A stretch of 64,000 bases of DNA, taken from the NCBI GenBank assembly GCA_015231615.1, contig JADGBE010000008.1:1-64000 (forward strand). Reading direction: 5' to 3'. The notes beneath the pieces are model-generated. The model was not told the origin of the DNA. It saw only the letters and a list, made by a program, of their open reading frames with translations, and ran no database searches. A program made the translations under genes and the position numbers. Shown here in pieces: positions 49,472 to 57,777 of the stretch; position 1 is the first letter of the stretch; every line of letters begins with the position of its first letter. This DNA is from Desulfamplus sp. (GTDB taxonomy: Bacteria; Desulfobacterota; Desulfobacteria; Desulfobacterales; Desulfobacteraceae).

Positions 49472-50470
49472 ATGATTAGTATTTCATGTGGTTCGTGTGG
49501 AAAAAATTATAAACTTGATCCGAAGATGATAAAATCGGGAAATGCGAAATTTACCTGCAAAAATTGTGGCTATTCTAATCCTATTGGTCCAAATCTTAAT
49601 ATACAAGCTCAAGGTAAAGGTTTATCTAAAACAGAGGCTATTAACCAAAAGCCAGAAGTTCAGACATCAAATCCTAACGCTGCTACATCTCAATCCTCAA
49701 GCCTAAAAACAACATCAGAACCCGCTTCTAAGACACAGACTACTCAATTCAACCGTGATATACTTCAGGTAACATGGACAAATCGTCTTCAGGTCAAGGT
49801 AAATGCCGTGTTAATACCATTGATTATAGTTATTATGAGTATATTTGCTACAATTACATATATCACAGAAAAACAAAAAATGGAGAGTGAGCTTCAAAAG
49901 TCATCTAAAGTTGTTGCGAAAAGGCTTTCAGTTTACCTTGTTGAAGCATTTTGGTCTCTTGATGATGAGATACTTCAAGAATCGCTTAAATCTGAGATGA
50001 TGGATAATAACATCTATTCTATTAATTTAATTGACCGTAGCGGTAAAGTTGTTTATCTCGGCTATAAAAGGGATAAAGATGGTAATTTGACTTCAAACAA
50101 CTCTTCTGTTGAGGGTATTTATATAAAAGCAGATGAAGGTATTATCAAAGATTCCAATAAGATAGGTAGCGTTGAGGTCTATTTTTCATCAGCTTTCTTC
50201 TTGGAACAGTTTAATAAATCAATGTATAAACTTATAATTACTGCCCTGCTTCTTATTGTTGCTGTATCCCTTACTGCATCTGTGGTTCTTAACCAGATGA
50301 TTCTTGCACCAATTCGTAGATTGACAGATATTGCTAACAAAATAAGCATTGGAAATCTTGAGCTTGAAATTCCTATAGAATCAAAAGATGAAATTGGCGT
50401 TTTAGCAGATGCCTTTGCAAGAATGAAAGTTAGTATGTCATTTGCGATAAAACAGCTAAGAAAAAGATAG
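49472..50470 (+). CDS. zinc-ribbon (MJ0042-type) membrane protein ending in a HAMP domain
   Basis: CGSCGKNYKLDPKMIKSGNAKFTCKNCGYSNP; two TM segments; ILAPIRRLTDIANKISIGNLELEIPIESKDEIGVLADAFARMKVSM. Confidence 0.8.
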   Translation: MISISCGSCGKNYKLDPKMIKSGNAKFTCKNCGYSNPIGPNLNIQAQGKGLSKTEAINQKPEVQTSNPNAATSQSSSLKTTSEPASKTQTTQFNRDILQVTWTNRLQVKVNAVLIPLIIVIMSIFATITYITEKQKMESELQKSSKVVAKRLSVYLVEAFWSLDDEILQESLKSEMMDNNIYSINLIDRSGKVVYLGYKRDKDGNLTSNNSSVEGIYIKADEGIIKDSNKIGSVEVYFSSAFFLEQFNKSMYKLIITALLLIVAVSLTASVVLNQMILAPIRRLTDIANKISIGNLELEIPIESKDEIGVLADAFARMKVSMSFAIKQLRKR

Positions 50471-50568
50471 TTTTTCTTGATTAATTATTTTTAACTATTA
50501 TTTATTTGCACATTTTATTTGTATGGTTTTTTTATTGTTGTTTTACTGATAGATTATAGAGGATCGAC

Positions 50569-50955
50569 ATGAATACTGTAATAAGAGAAGATACCGTAAC
50601 TAAAGTTGAGAAAATTCTGCAGGATTTTATTGAGGAGTCTGGGGCGACATATGCATTGATAACTGATATGGGAGGCAATCCACTTTTTACAGCTGGTGAA
50701 GAGGATTTTGATGTCGATACTCTCGCAGCACTTTCTGCTGCAAACTACGCAACCACAAAAGAGATCGCTAATCTTATAAAGGAAGATAACTTTTCCTTGC
50801 TTTTTCATAGGGGAAATAACGAAAACGTCCATTTTGCAAAAATAACACAAGATATTCTTATGATTGTTCTTTTCAAACCTTTTCTTTCATTAGGTCTTCT
50901 AAGGCTTAAAATAAATAGTTTACAGCAAAAAATCGTCTCTATCATTGGAAATTAA
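50569..50955 (+). CDS. Roadblock/LC7-domain protein (MglB-like)
   Basis: VEKILQDFIEESGATYALITDMGGNPLFTAGEEDFDVDTLAALSAANYATTKEIANLI. Confidence 0.8.
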   Translation: MNTVIREDTVTKVEKILQDFIEESGATYALITDMGGNPLFTAGEEDFDVDTLAALSAANYATTKEIANLIKEDNFSLLFHRGNNENVHFAKITQDILMIVLFKPFLSLGLLRLKINSLQQKIVSIIGN

Positions 50956-51049
50956 AAAGATAGGAGACTATCTCCCCGTATCCTGACAATAGAATAATCA
51001 TGTTGAAGGGGCGACAATATTTAAGAACCGCTTGCATTGGATTTTTATA

Positions 51050-51688
51050 ATGGCTATCGTAAATTTGAAAGACAAAACAATACAGATTAAAATTGTTTAT
51101 TATGGTCCAGGCAGAAGTGGAAAGACCACTAACATTGAATTTATTCATAACAAGCTGCAGCAAAACAAAAATCAGCAAATAAGCAATTTGGTATCAATAG
51201 ACACAAAAGGCGATAGAACACTCTTCTTTGATTTTTTTCCAGTCAGCCTCGGCAAAATAAATGGATTTGACTTAAAACTCAAGCTATACACGACACCGGG
51301 ACAGGTAAAATATGAGGCAACTCGCAGATTAGTACTCAAAGGCGTTGATGGTCTTGTGTTTGTTGCAGATTCCCTAACATCACGCCAAGATGCTAATCTT
51401 GAATCCTTTGAAAATCTTAAAAGCAATTTGCTATATCATAAGCAGAGCCTTTCTGATGTTAAGTTAATTTTTCAATGGAATAAACGAGATATTGACGAAA
51501 AAATGATACCTCTTTCACCAATAGAAGAGATGGAACGACTTTTAAATTCAGAGCTAAAAGTACAATCTTTTCCAGCAAGTGCTACAAGTGGAATGAATGT
51601 GCTTAAAACTGTAAACTATATCTCCAAAGAGACTGTAAAGTCTGTTATTGAGAAGACAATTTTAAATAAACATAAAATGGGCAACTAA
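51050..51688 (+). CDS. MglA-like small GTPase
   Basis: IQIKIVYYGPGRSGKTTNIEFIHNKL, LKLYTTPGQVKYEATRRLVLKGVDGLVFVADS, FQWNKRDI. Confidence 0.92.
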   Translation: MAIVNLKDKTIQIKIVYYGPGRSGKTTNIEFIHNKLQQNKNQQISNLVSIDTKGDRTLFFDFFPVSLGKINGFDLKLKLYTTPGQVKYEATRRLVLKGVDGLVFVADSLTSRQDANLESFENLKSNLLYHKQSLSDVKLIFQWNKRDIDEKMIPLSPIEEMERLLNSELKVQSFPASATSGMNVLKTVNYISKETVKSVIEKTILNKHKMGN

Positions 51689-51862
51689 CAAATATTGTGG
51701 CACCTTTTTTGATTGACAGATAAAGTATTTTAATCTGACAAGTAAACATTTATATATATATATTTATTATAATTAATTACGTTAAAATTCCTGCTATAAA
51801 ATTCCAGACCTAATTTATTAATGGTCTTAATTATTTCATTTCTAAAGAGATTACGGTGATGT

Positions 51863-53035
51863 ATGGATTATCAATTATTTCGTAATATTCTCTCCCCTTA
51901 TCTTGTTGATAATATGTCAGGCATTCAGGAAGTAAAAAAATATGCGGATTCAATTTCAGTTGAAGACGCATTTGATAAAAAATTTCTGACTGTTTTAAAT
52001 AATATTATCAGTTGCTTTGAAACTAATGAAGCGATTAAAAGTTTAGCTTTGACAATTCTTGAGGAGGCAGACTTTTTTTCAGATACATCAATTCATAAGA
52101 CAACTAAAAGCAAATATTTAGATAAAATTCTCTCTGACAGTGATTACATTGAGCATACTAAATCATTTAATTTGAGCGTCATTCAAACCTATGTTGAAAA
52201 AATTATCCATAAGCAACTTTATGAAATAAATATAAAAATAGAAGAGAACCAGAGGAGTTTAAATAAAATTGAAGCAACCTCTGGAAGGATGAGGGAAGAG
52301 GTTCAACAAACAAATTTGGCCCAACAGGCAAATCAAGTTCAGCAAGCAAATTTAGCTCAACAGGTAAATCAGATTAGACAATCAAATCAATCTTTATCAA
52401 ACCTACAGCATAACCGTGCTTTGCAGAATAGAATCCCACAAACTGATAAGATGCCTCAACCTGAGCAACCGCAACGTAAGGTAGTCCCACCTCCTGCTCG
52501 TCAAATAGAATTGCAATCTTCCAATAAGATGGTTCAAGCTACGGCATCTGCACCTCAAGAGGCTATCATAACTCCAAATCAACAACAGGTTCGGTATGTT
52601 GAACAACCTCATAATTCCTCTGATGAAGTCCAGCTTGCAAGTGCAACATCGTCTTTTTTACTTGTTGAGATAGATCAAGAGCAATGTGCTATAACATACG
52701 GTAATGTTGCTGAAATTCTTAAAAGTGACAAACCTGTGCCTGAAAAGATTTTGAAACTTCCGACTATTCCATACAATAAACTTGTAGGATTTGCGAGAGG
52801 ATTCTCTGTATTGAGAAAGGTTGGTAACATTCAAATTGATAAGAAACGATCCTTTAATAACCTTAATGCTACACTTACAAATAAAGAGGATAAACGTTTT
52901 GCTGTAATAGTAGCTAAGGAAGATGACTATAAAATTATTTTTGTTGATTATATTGTTTATGCTGAGCCTGTAGATGCCCAGGAATTAGGAGAGTATGCAA
53001 AAACTGTTGAGGGACAATATAAAATCATTAAATAG
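51863..53035 (+). CDS. Gln-rich protein with CheW-like C-terminal region
   Basis: SSFLLVEIDQEQCAITYGNVAEILKSDKPVPEKILKLPTIPYNKLVGFARGFSVLRK...RFAVIVAKEDDYKIIFVDYIVYAEPV matches CheW secondary pattern; weak. Confidence 0.5.
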   Translation: MDYQLFRNILSPYLVDNMSGIQEVKKYADSISVEDAFDKKFLTVLNNIISCFETNEAIKSLALTILEEADFFSDTSIHKTTKSKYLDKILSDSDYIEHTKSFNLSVIQTYVEKIIHKQLYEINIKIEENQRSLNKIEATSGRMREEVQQTNLAQQANQVQQANLAQQVNQIRQSNQSLSNLQHNRALQNRIPQTDKMPQPEQPQRKVVPPPARQIELQSSNKMVQATASAPQEAIITPNQQQVRYVEQPHNSSDEVQLASATSSFLLVEIDQEQCAITYGNVAEILKSDKPVPEKILKLPTIPYNKLVGFARGFSVLRKVGNIQIDKKRSFNNLNATLTNKEDKRFAVIVAKEDDYKIIFVDYIVYAEPVDAQELGEYAKTVEGQYKIIK

Positions 53036-53158
53036 AACTAAATAGCTTATATTATCCCGTTACTTTGAAGTCAGTAGTTTATGATTATTAACTTTTTCGT
53101 AATTGTTAGTTAATTATAATTAATTAAAGTAGTAATAAGAAAAAGGTGTTGAAGATTT

Positions 53159-53725
53159 ATGTTGAATGGAACCCTTAAAACTTTTTCGCTTGGCAGTCTG
53201 CTTCAAATCTGCTCCAATGAAAATAATACAGGTGCATTGGAATTTTCTATGAGAGGTAGTCTGTGTGGAAGGATTGGATTTGAGAATGGTGATGTGGTCT
53301 ATTCAGATTTTCTTGGAATGAAAGGGGTTGATGCTGTTAGACAAATTTCTCTTCTTAAGGAAATTGACTTTCAATATAATAATTCTATAGAAATTTATGA
53401 AAAAAATATCGATATTGATATAAATTTTCTTATTATTGACTGCACAAGATATGCTGATGAAAGTGTTGCATATCTTGATGAATTAAAAGAGAATATATTA
53501 AATAAATATAAAATAGAATCACTAAATTTTTTTGAATATGATAATGTTGTATTTACATCTCTAAACCTTCACGGAGTCCACTATTTTGAAAGTGGCGAGG
53601 ACGAAAAATTTAATATTATATATTTAGATAGAAATATTAATGCAAGAATTCAGATTGTTTTTAATCAGAAAATTCTTACAGATTACCTCTTAATATACAT
53701 GCGTGAAAAAGGGATTCTTAAATGA
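53159..53725 (+). CDS. DUF4388 (PATAN-like) protein
   Basis: LNGTLKTFSLGSLLQICSNENNTGALEFSMRGSLCGRIGFENGDVVYSDFLGMKGVDAVRQI. Confidence 0.75.
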   Translation: MLNGTLKTFSLGSLLQICSNENNTGALEFSMRGSLCGRIGFENGDVVYSDFLGMKGVDAVRQISLLKEIDFQYNNSIEIYEKNIDIDINFLIIDCTRYADESVAYLDELKENILNKYKIESLNFFEYDNVVFTSLNLHGVHYFESGEDEKFNIIYLDRNINARIQIVFNQKILTDYLLIYMREKGILK

Positions 53726-54729
53726 TTCCAAAATTTGATGTTTATCATACTGAGCTTCATTCGAGTTATATCTATTTTGAAAAATATAGGCTATTTTTAC
53801 AAAGTCAGAGATTTAGTGGCTACGTTCAATTGGAAAATGGTCAAAAACAATATCTCTTTTTTTTGAAAGAGGGAAAAGATGTTGGATATTTAAAGATAGT
53901 TGATCATAAATTAAAATTATTTGATTTATCAGAAATAGAATTAATATTAAAAAATTCTTTTTCTGTATCATCTTACAGATCGCCTCATCAGATAGTAGAT
54001 TTCTTTGCAAGATGCCATGCAACACAGTTGATTCTTGACAACCTTTTTTTTGATTCAGTTGAGTTTGATAAGTTCTTTAATCAGATTGAGTCAAAAAAAA
54101 TTACAGGATTCCTCCAAGCCTCAAAATCTGGAGAGCCTGAAAGATATATATATCTATATAGTGGTAAAATATTTGGGTATATGAATATAAAAGGTAAAGA
54201 TGGACTATTTGAGAAAAATTTAGATAAAAATCAGATACAGGTGGCACTTAAAAATTCAACTGTTAAGGTCTATTCAATTCCCCCTTCTTCTGATATAGCT
54301 AAGAGGCGTTCAACTTCAGATTCAGATAGTGGCAATAATCAATTAGATAATATTAAAACAACTCATAACCAAAATATAACTGATAAAAGTAATAATGATG
54401 AAAATAGGCTATCTATTATTGAATGTTATGAGAAAATTTTTCAACTTCTTGAAAAAAATACAGAATCTGTGGAGTTTACCTCAATATGGCGAATGTGTGC
54501 CTTGGAGTTGAGTAATAAATATATATTTCTCAATCCATTTGCGGGAGAATTCAACTATGATAACAGTAAAATTGATCTGTGGGAAAAAATTGACCTAAAA
54601 ATAGCAACTAATGCCTTAGATGAGTTAATCAACGCTATTGCTAAAAAAGCAAACCTTCCTAAAGATGGAATTAAAGCAATAAAAGATAACTATTTAACTA
54701 TACTGGCTGCCTATGAAATCAGAAGCTAA
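53722..54729 (+). CDS. hypothetical protein with two possible DUF4388-like segments
   Basis: ATGA overlap with previous gene; FSGYVQLENGQKQYLFFLKEGKDVGYL and ITGFLQASKSGEPERYIYLYSGKIFGYM resemble each other. Confidence 0.5.
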   Translation: MIPKFDVYHTELHSSYIYFEKYRLFLQSQRFSGYVQLENGQKQYLFFLKEGKDVGYLKIVDHKLKLFDLSEIELILKNSFSVSSYRSPHQIVDFFARCHATQLILDNLFFDSVEFDKFFNQIESKKITGFLQASKSGEPERYIYLYSGKIFGYMNIKGKDGLFEKNLDKNQIQVALKNSTVKVYSIPPSSDIAKRRSTSDSDSGNNQLDNIKTTHNQNITDKSNNDENRLSIIECYEKIFQLLEKNTESVEFTSIWRMCALELSNKYIFLNPFAGEFNYDNSKIDLWEKIDLKIATNALDELINAIAKKANLPKDGIKAIKDNYLTILAAYEIRS

Positions 54730-55093
54730 AAATGATCCAGAGCTATTTATAAAGAAACACGACTATATAATAAATCTTATTATATCTATTAAGAATAAAA
54801 TATCCTTTTTTCCTGATCTTAGAAAACAAGAACAGGGCTATTACAGAGAAATTTATTATAACGATATTATCGCAAAGATCAAAGAGCAATACCCTTCTGA
54901 CACACAACTGATTGTAATAAAAGAGAATCAGAGTATTATGTATGTGGTTAAAAAAGATATATTGATCTTTATTTGCGAATGTTCAAGTAAAGGAAGTGTC
55001 TCCCAAATAAAAATGGAGCTTAATGAATTTATTGAGGAGTTTCAAAAACAGGGAAAATATAAAAAATTTTTTTCGTCTATTTTTAACTGGTAG
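54713..55093 (+). CDS. hypothetical protein, translationally coupled
   Basis: 126-aa ORF overlapping the upstream gene by 17 nt, same strand. Confidence 0.55.
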   Translation: MKSEAKNDPELFIKKHDYIINLIISIKNKISFFPDLRKQEQGYYREIYYNDIIAKIKEQYPSDTQLIVIKENQSIMYVVKKDILIFICECSSKGSVSQIKMELNEFIEEFQKQGKYKKFFSSIFNW

Positions 55094-55192
55094 CTATTTA
55101 CTCCGCCTATAATTTTTATGACATAACTTATTTGATTTTCAGCCAAACCGTCTCTTCCGTTAGCAATTTAGAGTCATTAAGGAGTATATTAT

Positions 55193-55696
55193 ATGCTTAA
55201 ATATATTATCGAATTAATTCCTACAACAGATAATAGCGTAACTCTCTCTTCTTCAGAGTGGGCAATTATTGTGATGCTTACAAAATATCCTGACTTTAAT
55301 AGACTTATTGCTGAACTTAAGAAAAACAACAACATGACTATGGAAGAGATAAAAGGTTTACTTGGCAATCTTCAGAAGAGAAAGATTTTAAAACTCTTTC
55401 AAACAGAGGTTTCTGCTGAAGATACTGCTACTATATCTTCCCCTCAGACATCTGTAGCAATGCCTGAGACCCCTTCTATATTCTGGGAAAGGCTTGAAAA
55501 TGAGTTGTCTCGAGCAATAGGACCCATAGCATCTATTGTAATTGACGATTCAGTCTCAGAATTTAATATGCCTCGAGAAAAATTTCCCACAAAGTTTCTC
55601 TACAGCTTAGTTGAAAAAGTCGCGGCTGAGATAAATTCAAGTGTTGAGAAGACTCAGTTTCAAAAAGCGATGCTTGAAGTAATTAAACAAATTTAA
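55193..55696 (+). CDS. DUF8082-like protein
   Basis: C-terminal FWERLENELSRAIGPIASIVIDDSVSEFNMPREKFPTKFLYSLVEKVAAEI. Confidence 0.55.
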   Translation: MLKYIIELIPTTDNSVTLSSSEWAIIVMLTKYPDFNRLIAELKKNNNMTMEEIKGLLGNLQKRKILKLFQTEVSAEDTATISSPQTSVAMPETPSIFWERLENELSRAIGPIASIVIDDSVSEFNMPREKFPTKFLYSLVEKVAAEINSSVEKTQFQKAMLEVIKQI

Positions 55697-55833
55697 TGTC
55701 TCTTATATTGATATAAATCTCAATTTCTATCAAATATCTAAATCGAGATTTATATCTAAAATAGTGTAGTTGAATAGTTAATGGTGCGAATCAAAGAGGT
55801 AGCAGGCTTTTACTGACCCTAAATCTGAATTGA

Positions 55834-57777
55834 GTGATTGATATGACAGAAGACATAGATATTAAAAAATTGACAGACGATGCTTTTATGGCTATAGACG
55901 CCCTTTTTACTGATGAAGATAGCGATATATTTTCAGAAGAGAAGGAGAAAGAGCCTGATGATTTTGATTTGATCCAAGAGTATATGCTTGCTATTGAGTG
56001 GGAATGTTCTGATAAGAATATCAAGAAATTCGGTGATTTCCTAAATAAACTTACCCCTAAATATGGTGGAAAGCATAATCAAGATGTTCTTAAAATGCTT
56101 TCAAGCATTTTAAAGTATCTTGAGAAAGCAAAAGAGAAAGCTATTCCAGAGACACATCAGGTAATGGAGTTCATTGTCAAAACTTTTAAACATATCAATC
56201 AACACGGGATTGATGAAGCCACAATTAAACAAGAAAAAAATAACGCATACAATAAAGTTTTAGATCTAAAGAGCAAAATAGCAAAGTTAAAGGCTGAAAA
56301 CCCATATTCGCAAGAAGTTTATGGGGCAGTAGAGAGCCAACAGATTAAAGAACAAAGCTCACAATTACAGCCAGCTACAAAAGCAATGCAGCCAGATCAA
56401 AGAGCAAACTTACGACCTACAACTAATTTATCATCAACAACCTCTGTAACTCCTCAATATTCTTCACCAATACCTACTGAACCAATTGAAAATTCACCAA
56501 TAGTAGTCAGCATGCTTACAAGGCTTGATTTTTGTGAGAATAGACTCTCGGCTATTGATGCACAAAATACTAAATTGCAACAACAGATTTATGAACTTAC
56601 CAATCTAAATAGGCAGCTAAATGATCAGATAAGTGATATTGAATTGAAGTTTGCTGATAAGATTAATGATTTATATGAAATTATAGACTCTCTATCTGTT
56701 CCTACAAATCCTACAAATTCACCAACCAACTCTTCAAACTTAATTGCAAATTTTGAGCAAAACATAGATGCAGATAATCCATCATTTGCTAATATAGATG
56801 ATGATTCAAAGCAATATGAGGAGGTAAGTTTTGATGGACTTGATTTTGACGATATGGACTCAGATATTAATCAACAACCTTACTCTGGAGAAACTAATAA
56901 GGGAAAAGAACAAAGAGGTGTTAAACTCAACGAAGTTGGATTAGATGAGATAGATATTGGAGATATGGGGTTACAAGAAACAGAGTTTGATAGTCCAATT
57001 AAGGGGAAGAAGGAAGAATCTCGCCTTGAAATTGATTTTGATAAGCTAAATACTGATTCAATGAGTGTTGACTCATTTGAGATTGAGAACAATATATTTG
57101 AAAGTAATGAGTTTAAAGAAGAAGTTGAAGATTTTGAAACTATTACTTCTGATGACATTGAGTATGATGAGATCACGGAAGATTTAATTGAGTATAGTGA
57201 AGATAATATAACATCTCCAACTATTTCAGTTGATGATTCAAATTTTGATGTTAAAGCTAAAGATTCAATCAAACTTGAGAAAGAGCCTGAAGAGCTAAAA
57301 AAGAGTGGTTCTGATGATAATGCTCTACTAAAAGAGATTCCTCACTTCGTAAGGTGTTTTAAAATAGAAAAGCAGCCAATTGCTCTGCCTGATGACAAAA
57401 TTTATAATATATATAAAATCCCATCTAAACTTACTAAAAATATTAATCAAATGCCAATTCTTAGTTTAGGAGAGTTCTCTTCACTCTTTCAAAATTTGTC
57501 TAAAAATATGAAAGGACATTTGAAAGATGTAAGTAGCTCTACTTTGAAAAAAATGAATGTTGATCTTCATTTGCTAACTGATAAGAGTGTTCAATATAAG
57601 ATGGCTGTTCTCTGTTCTGTTGAAGATAAAGTTTCTATTATTCCAATTACAGATGTATATGATAACAGAAATCACCCAATGACAGATATAAAAAATGGAC
57701 GCAACGAGTTCTCTGAATATAATGTTAATATTGTTGATATAGGTCTAATACCTTTTGTGCATCTTAGTAAAAAATAA
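55834..57777 (+). CDS. large acidic coiled-coil protein with possible CheW-like C-terminus
   Basis: LDFCENRLSAIDAQNTKLQQQIYELTNLNRQLNDQISDIEL coil; D/E-rich centre; C-terminus CFKIEKQPIALPDDKIYNIYKIP...MAVLCSVEDKVSIIPITDVYD. Confidence 0.55.
   Translation: MIDMTEDIDIKKLTDDAFMAIDALFTDEDSDIFSEEKEKEPDDFDLIQEYMLAIEWECSDKNIKKFGDFLNKLTPKYGGKHNQDVLKMLSSILKYLEKAKEKAIPETHQVMEFIVKTFKHINQHGIDEATIKQEKNNAYNKVLDLKSKIAKLKAENPYSQEVYGAVESQQIKEQSSQLQPATKAMQPDQRANLRPTTNLSSTTSVTPQYSSPIPTEPIENSPIVVSMLTRLDFCENRLSAIDAQNTKLQQQIYELTNLNRQLNDQISDIELKFADKINDLYEIIDSLSVPTNPTNSPTNSSNLIANFEQNIDADNPSFANIDDDSKQYEEVSFDGLDFDDMDSDINQQPYSGETNKGKEQRGVKLNEVGLDEIDIGDMGLQETEFDSPIKGKKEESRLEIDFDKLNTDSMSVDSFEIENNIFESNEFKEEVEDFETITSDDIEYDEITEDLIEYSEDNITSPTISVDDSNFDVKAKDSIKLEKEPEELKKSGSDDNALLKEIPHFVRCFKIEKQPIALPDDKIYNIYKIPSKLTKNINQMPILSLGEFSSLFQNLSKNMKGHLKDVSSSTLKKMNVDLHLLTDKSVQYKMAVLCSVEDKVSIIPITDVYDNRNHPMTDIKNGRNEFSEYNVNIVDIGLIPFVHLSKK

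Noticed and set aside
51752-51772. TATATATATATATTTATTAT run upstream of 51863 gene
   Set aside because: Simple AT repeat in an AT-rich intergenic region; no supportable function.
56880-57272. 130-aa minus-strand Ser-rich ORF
   Set aside because: Antisense of the D/E-rich region of the 647-aa protein; Ser richness is the complement of acidic codons.
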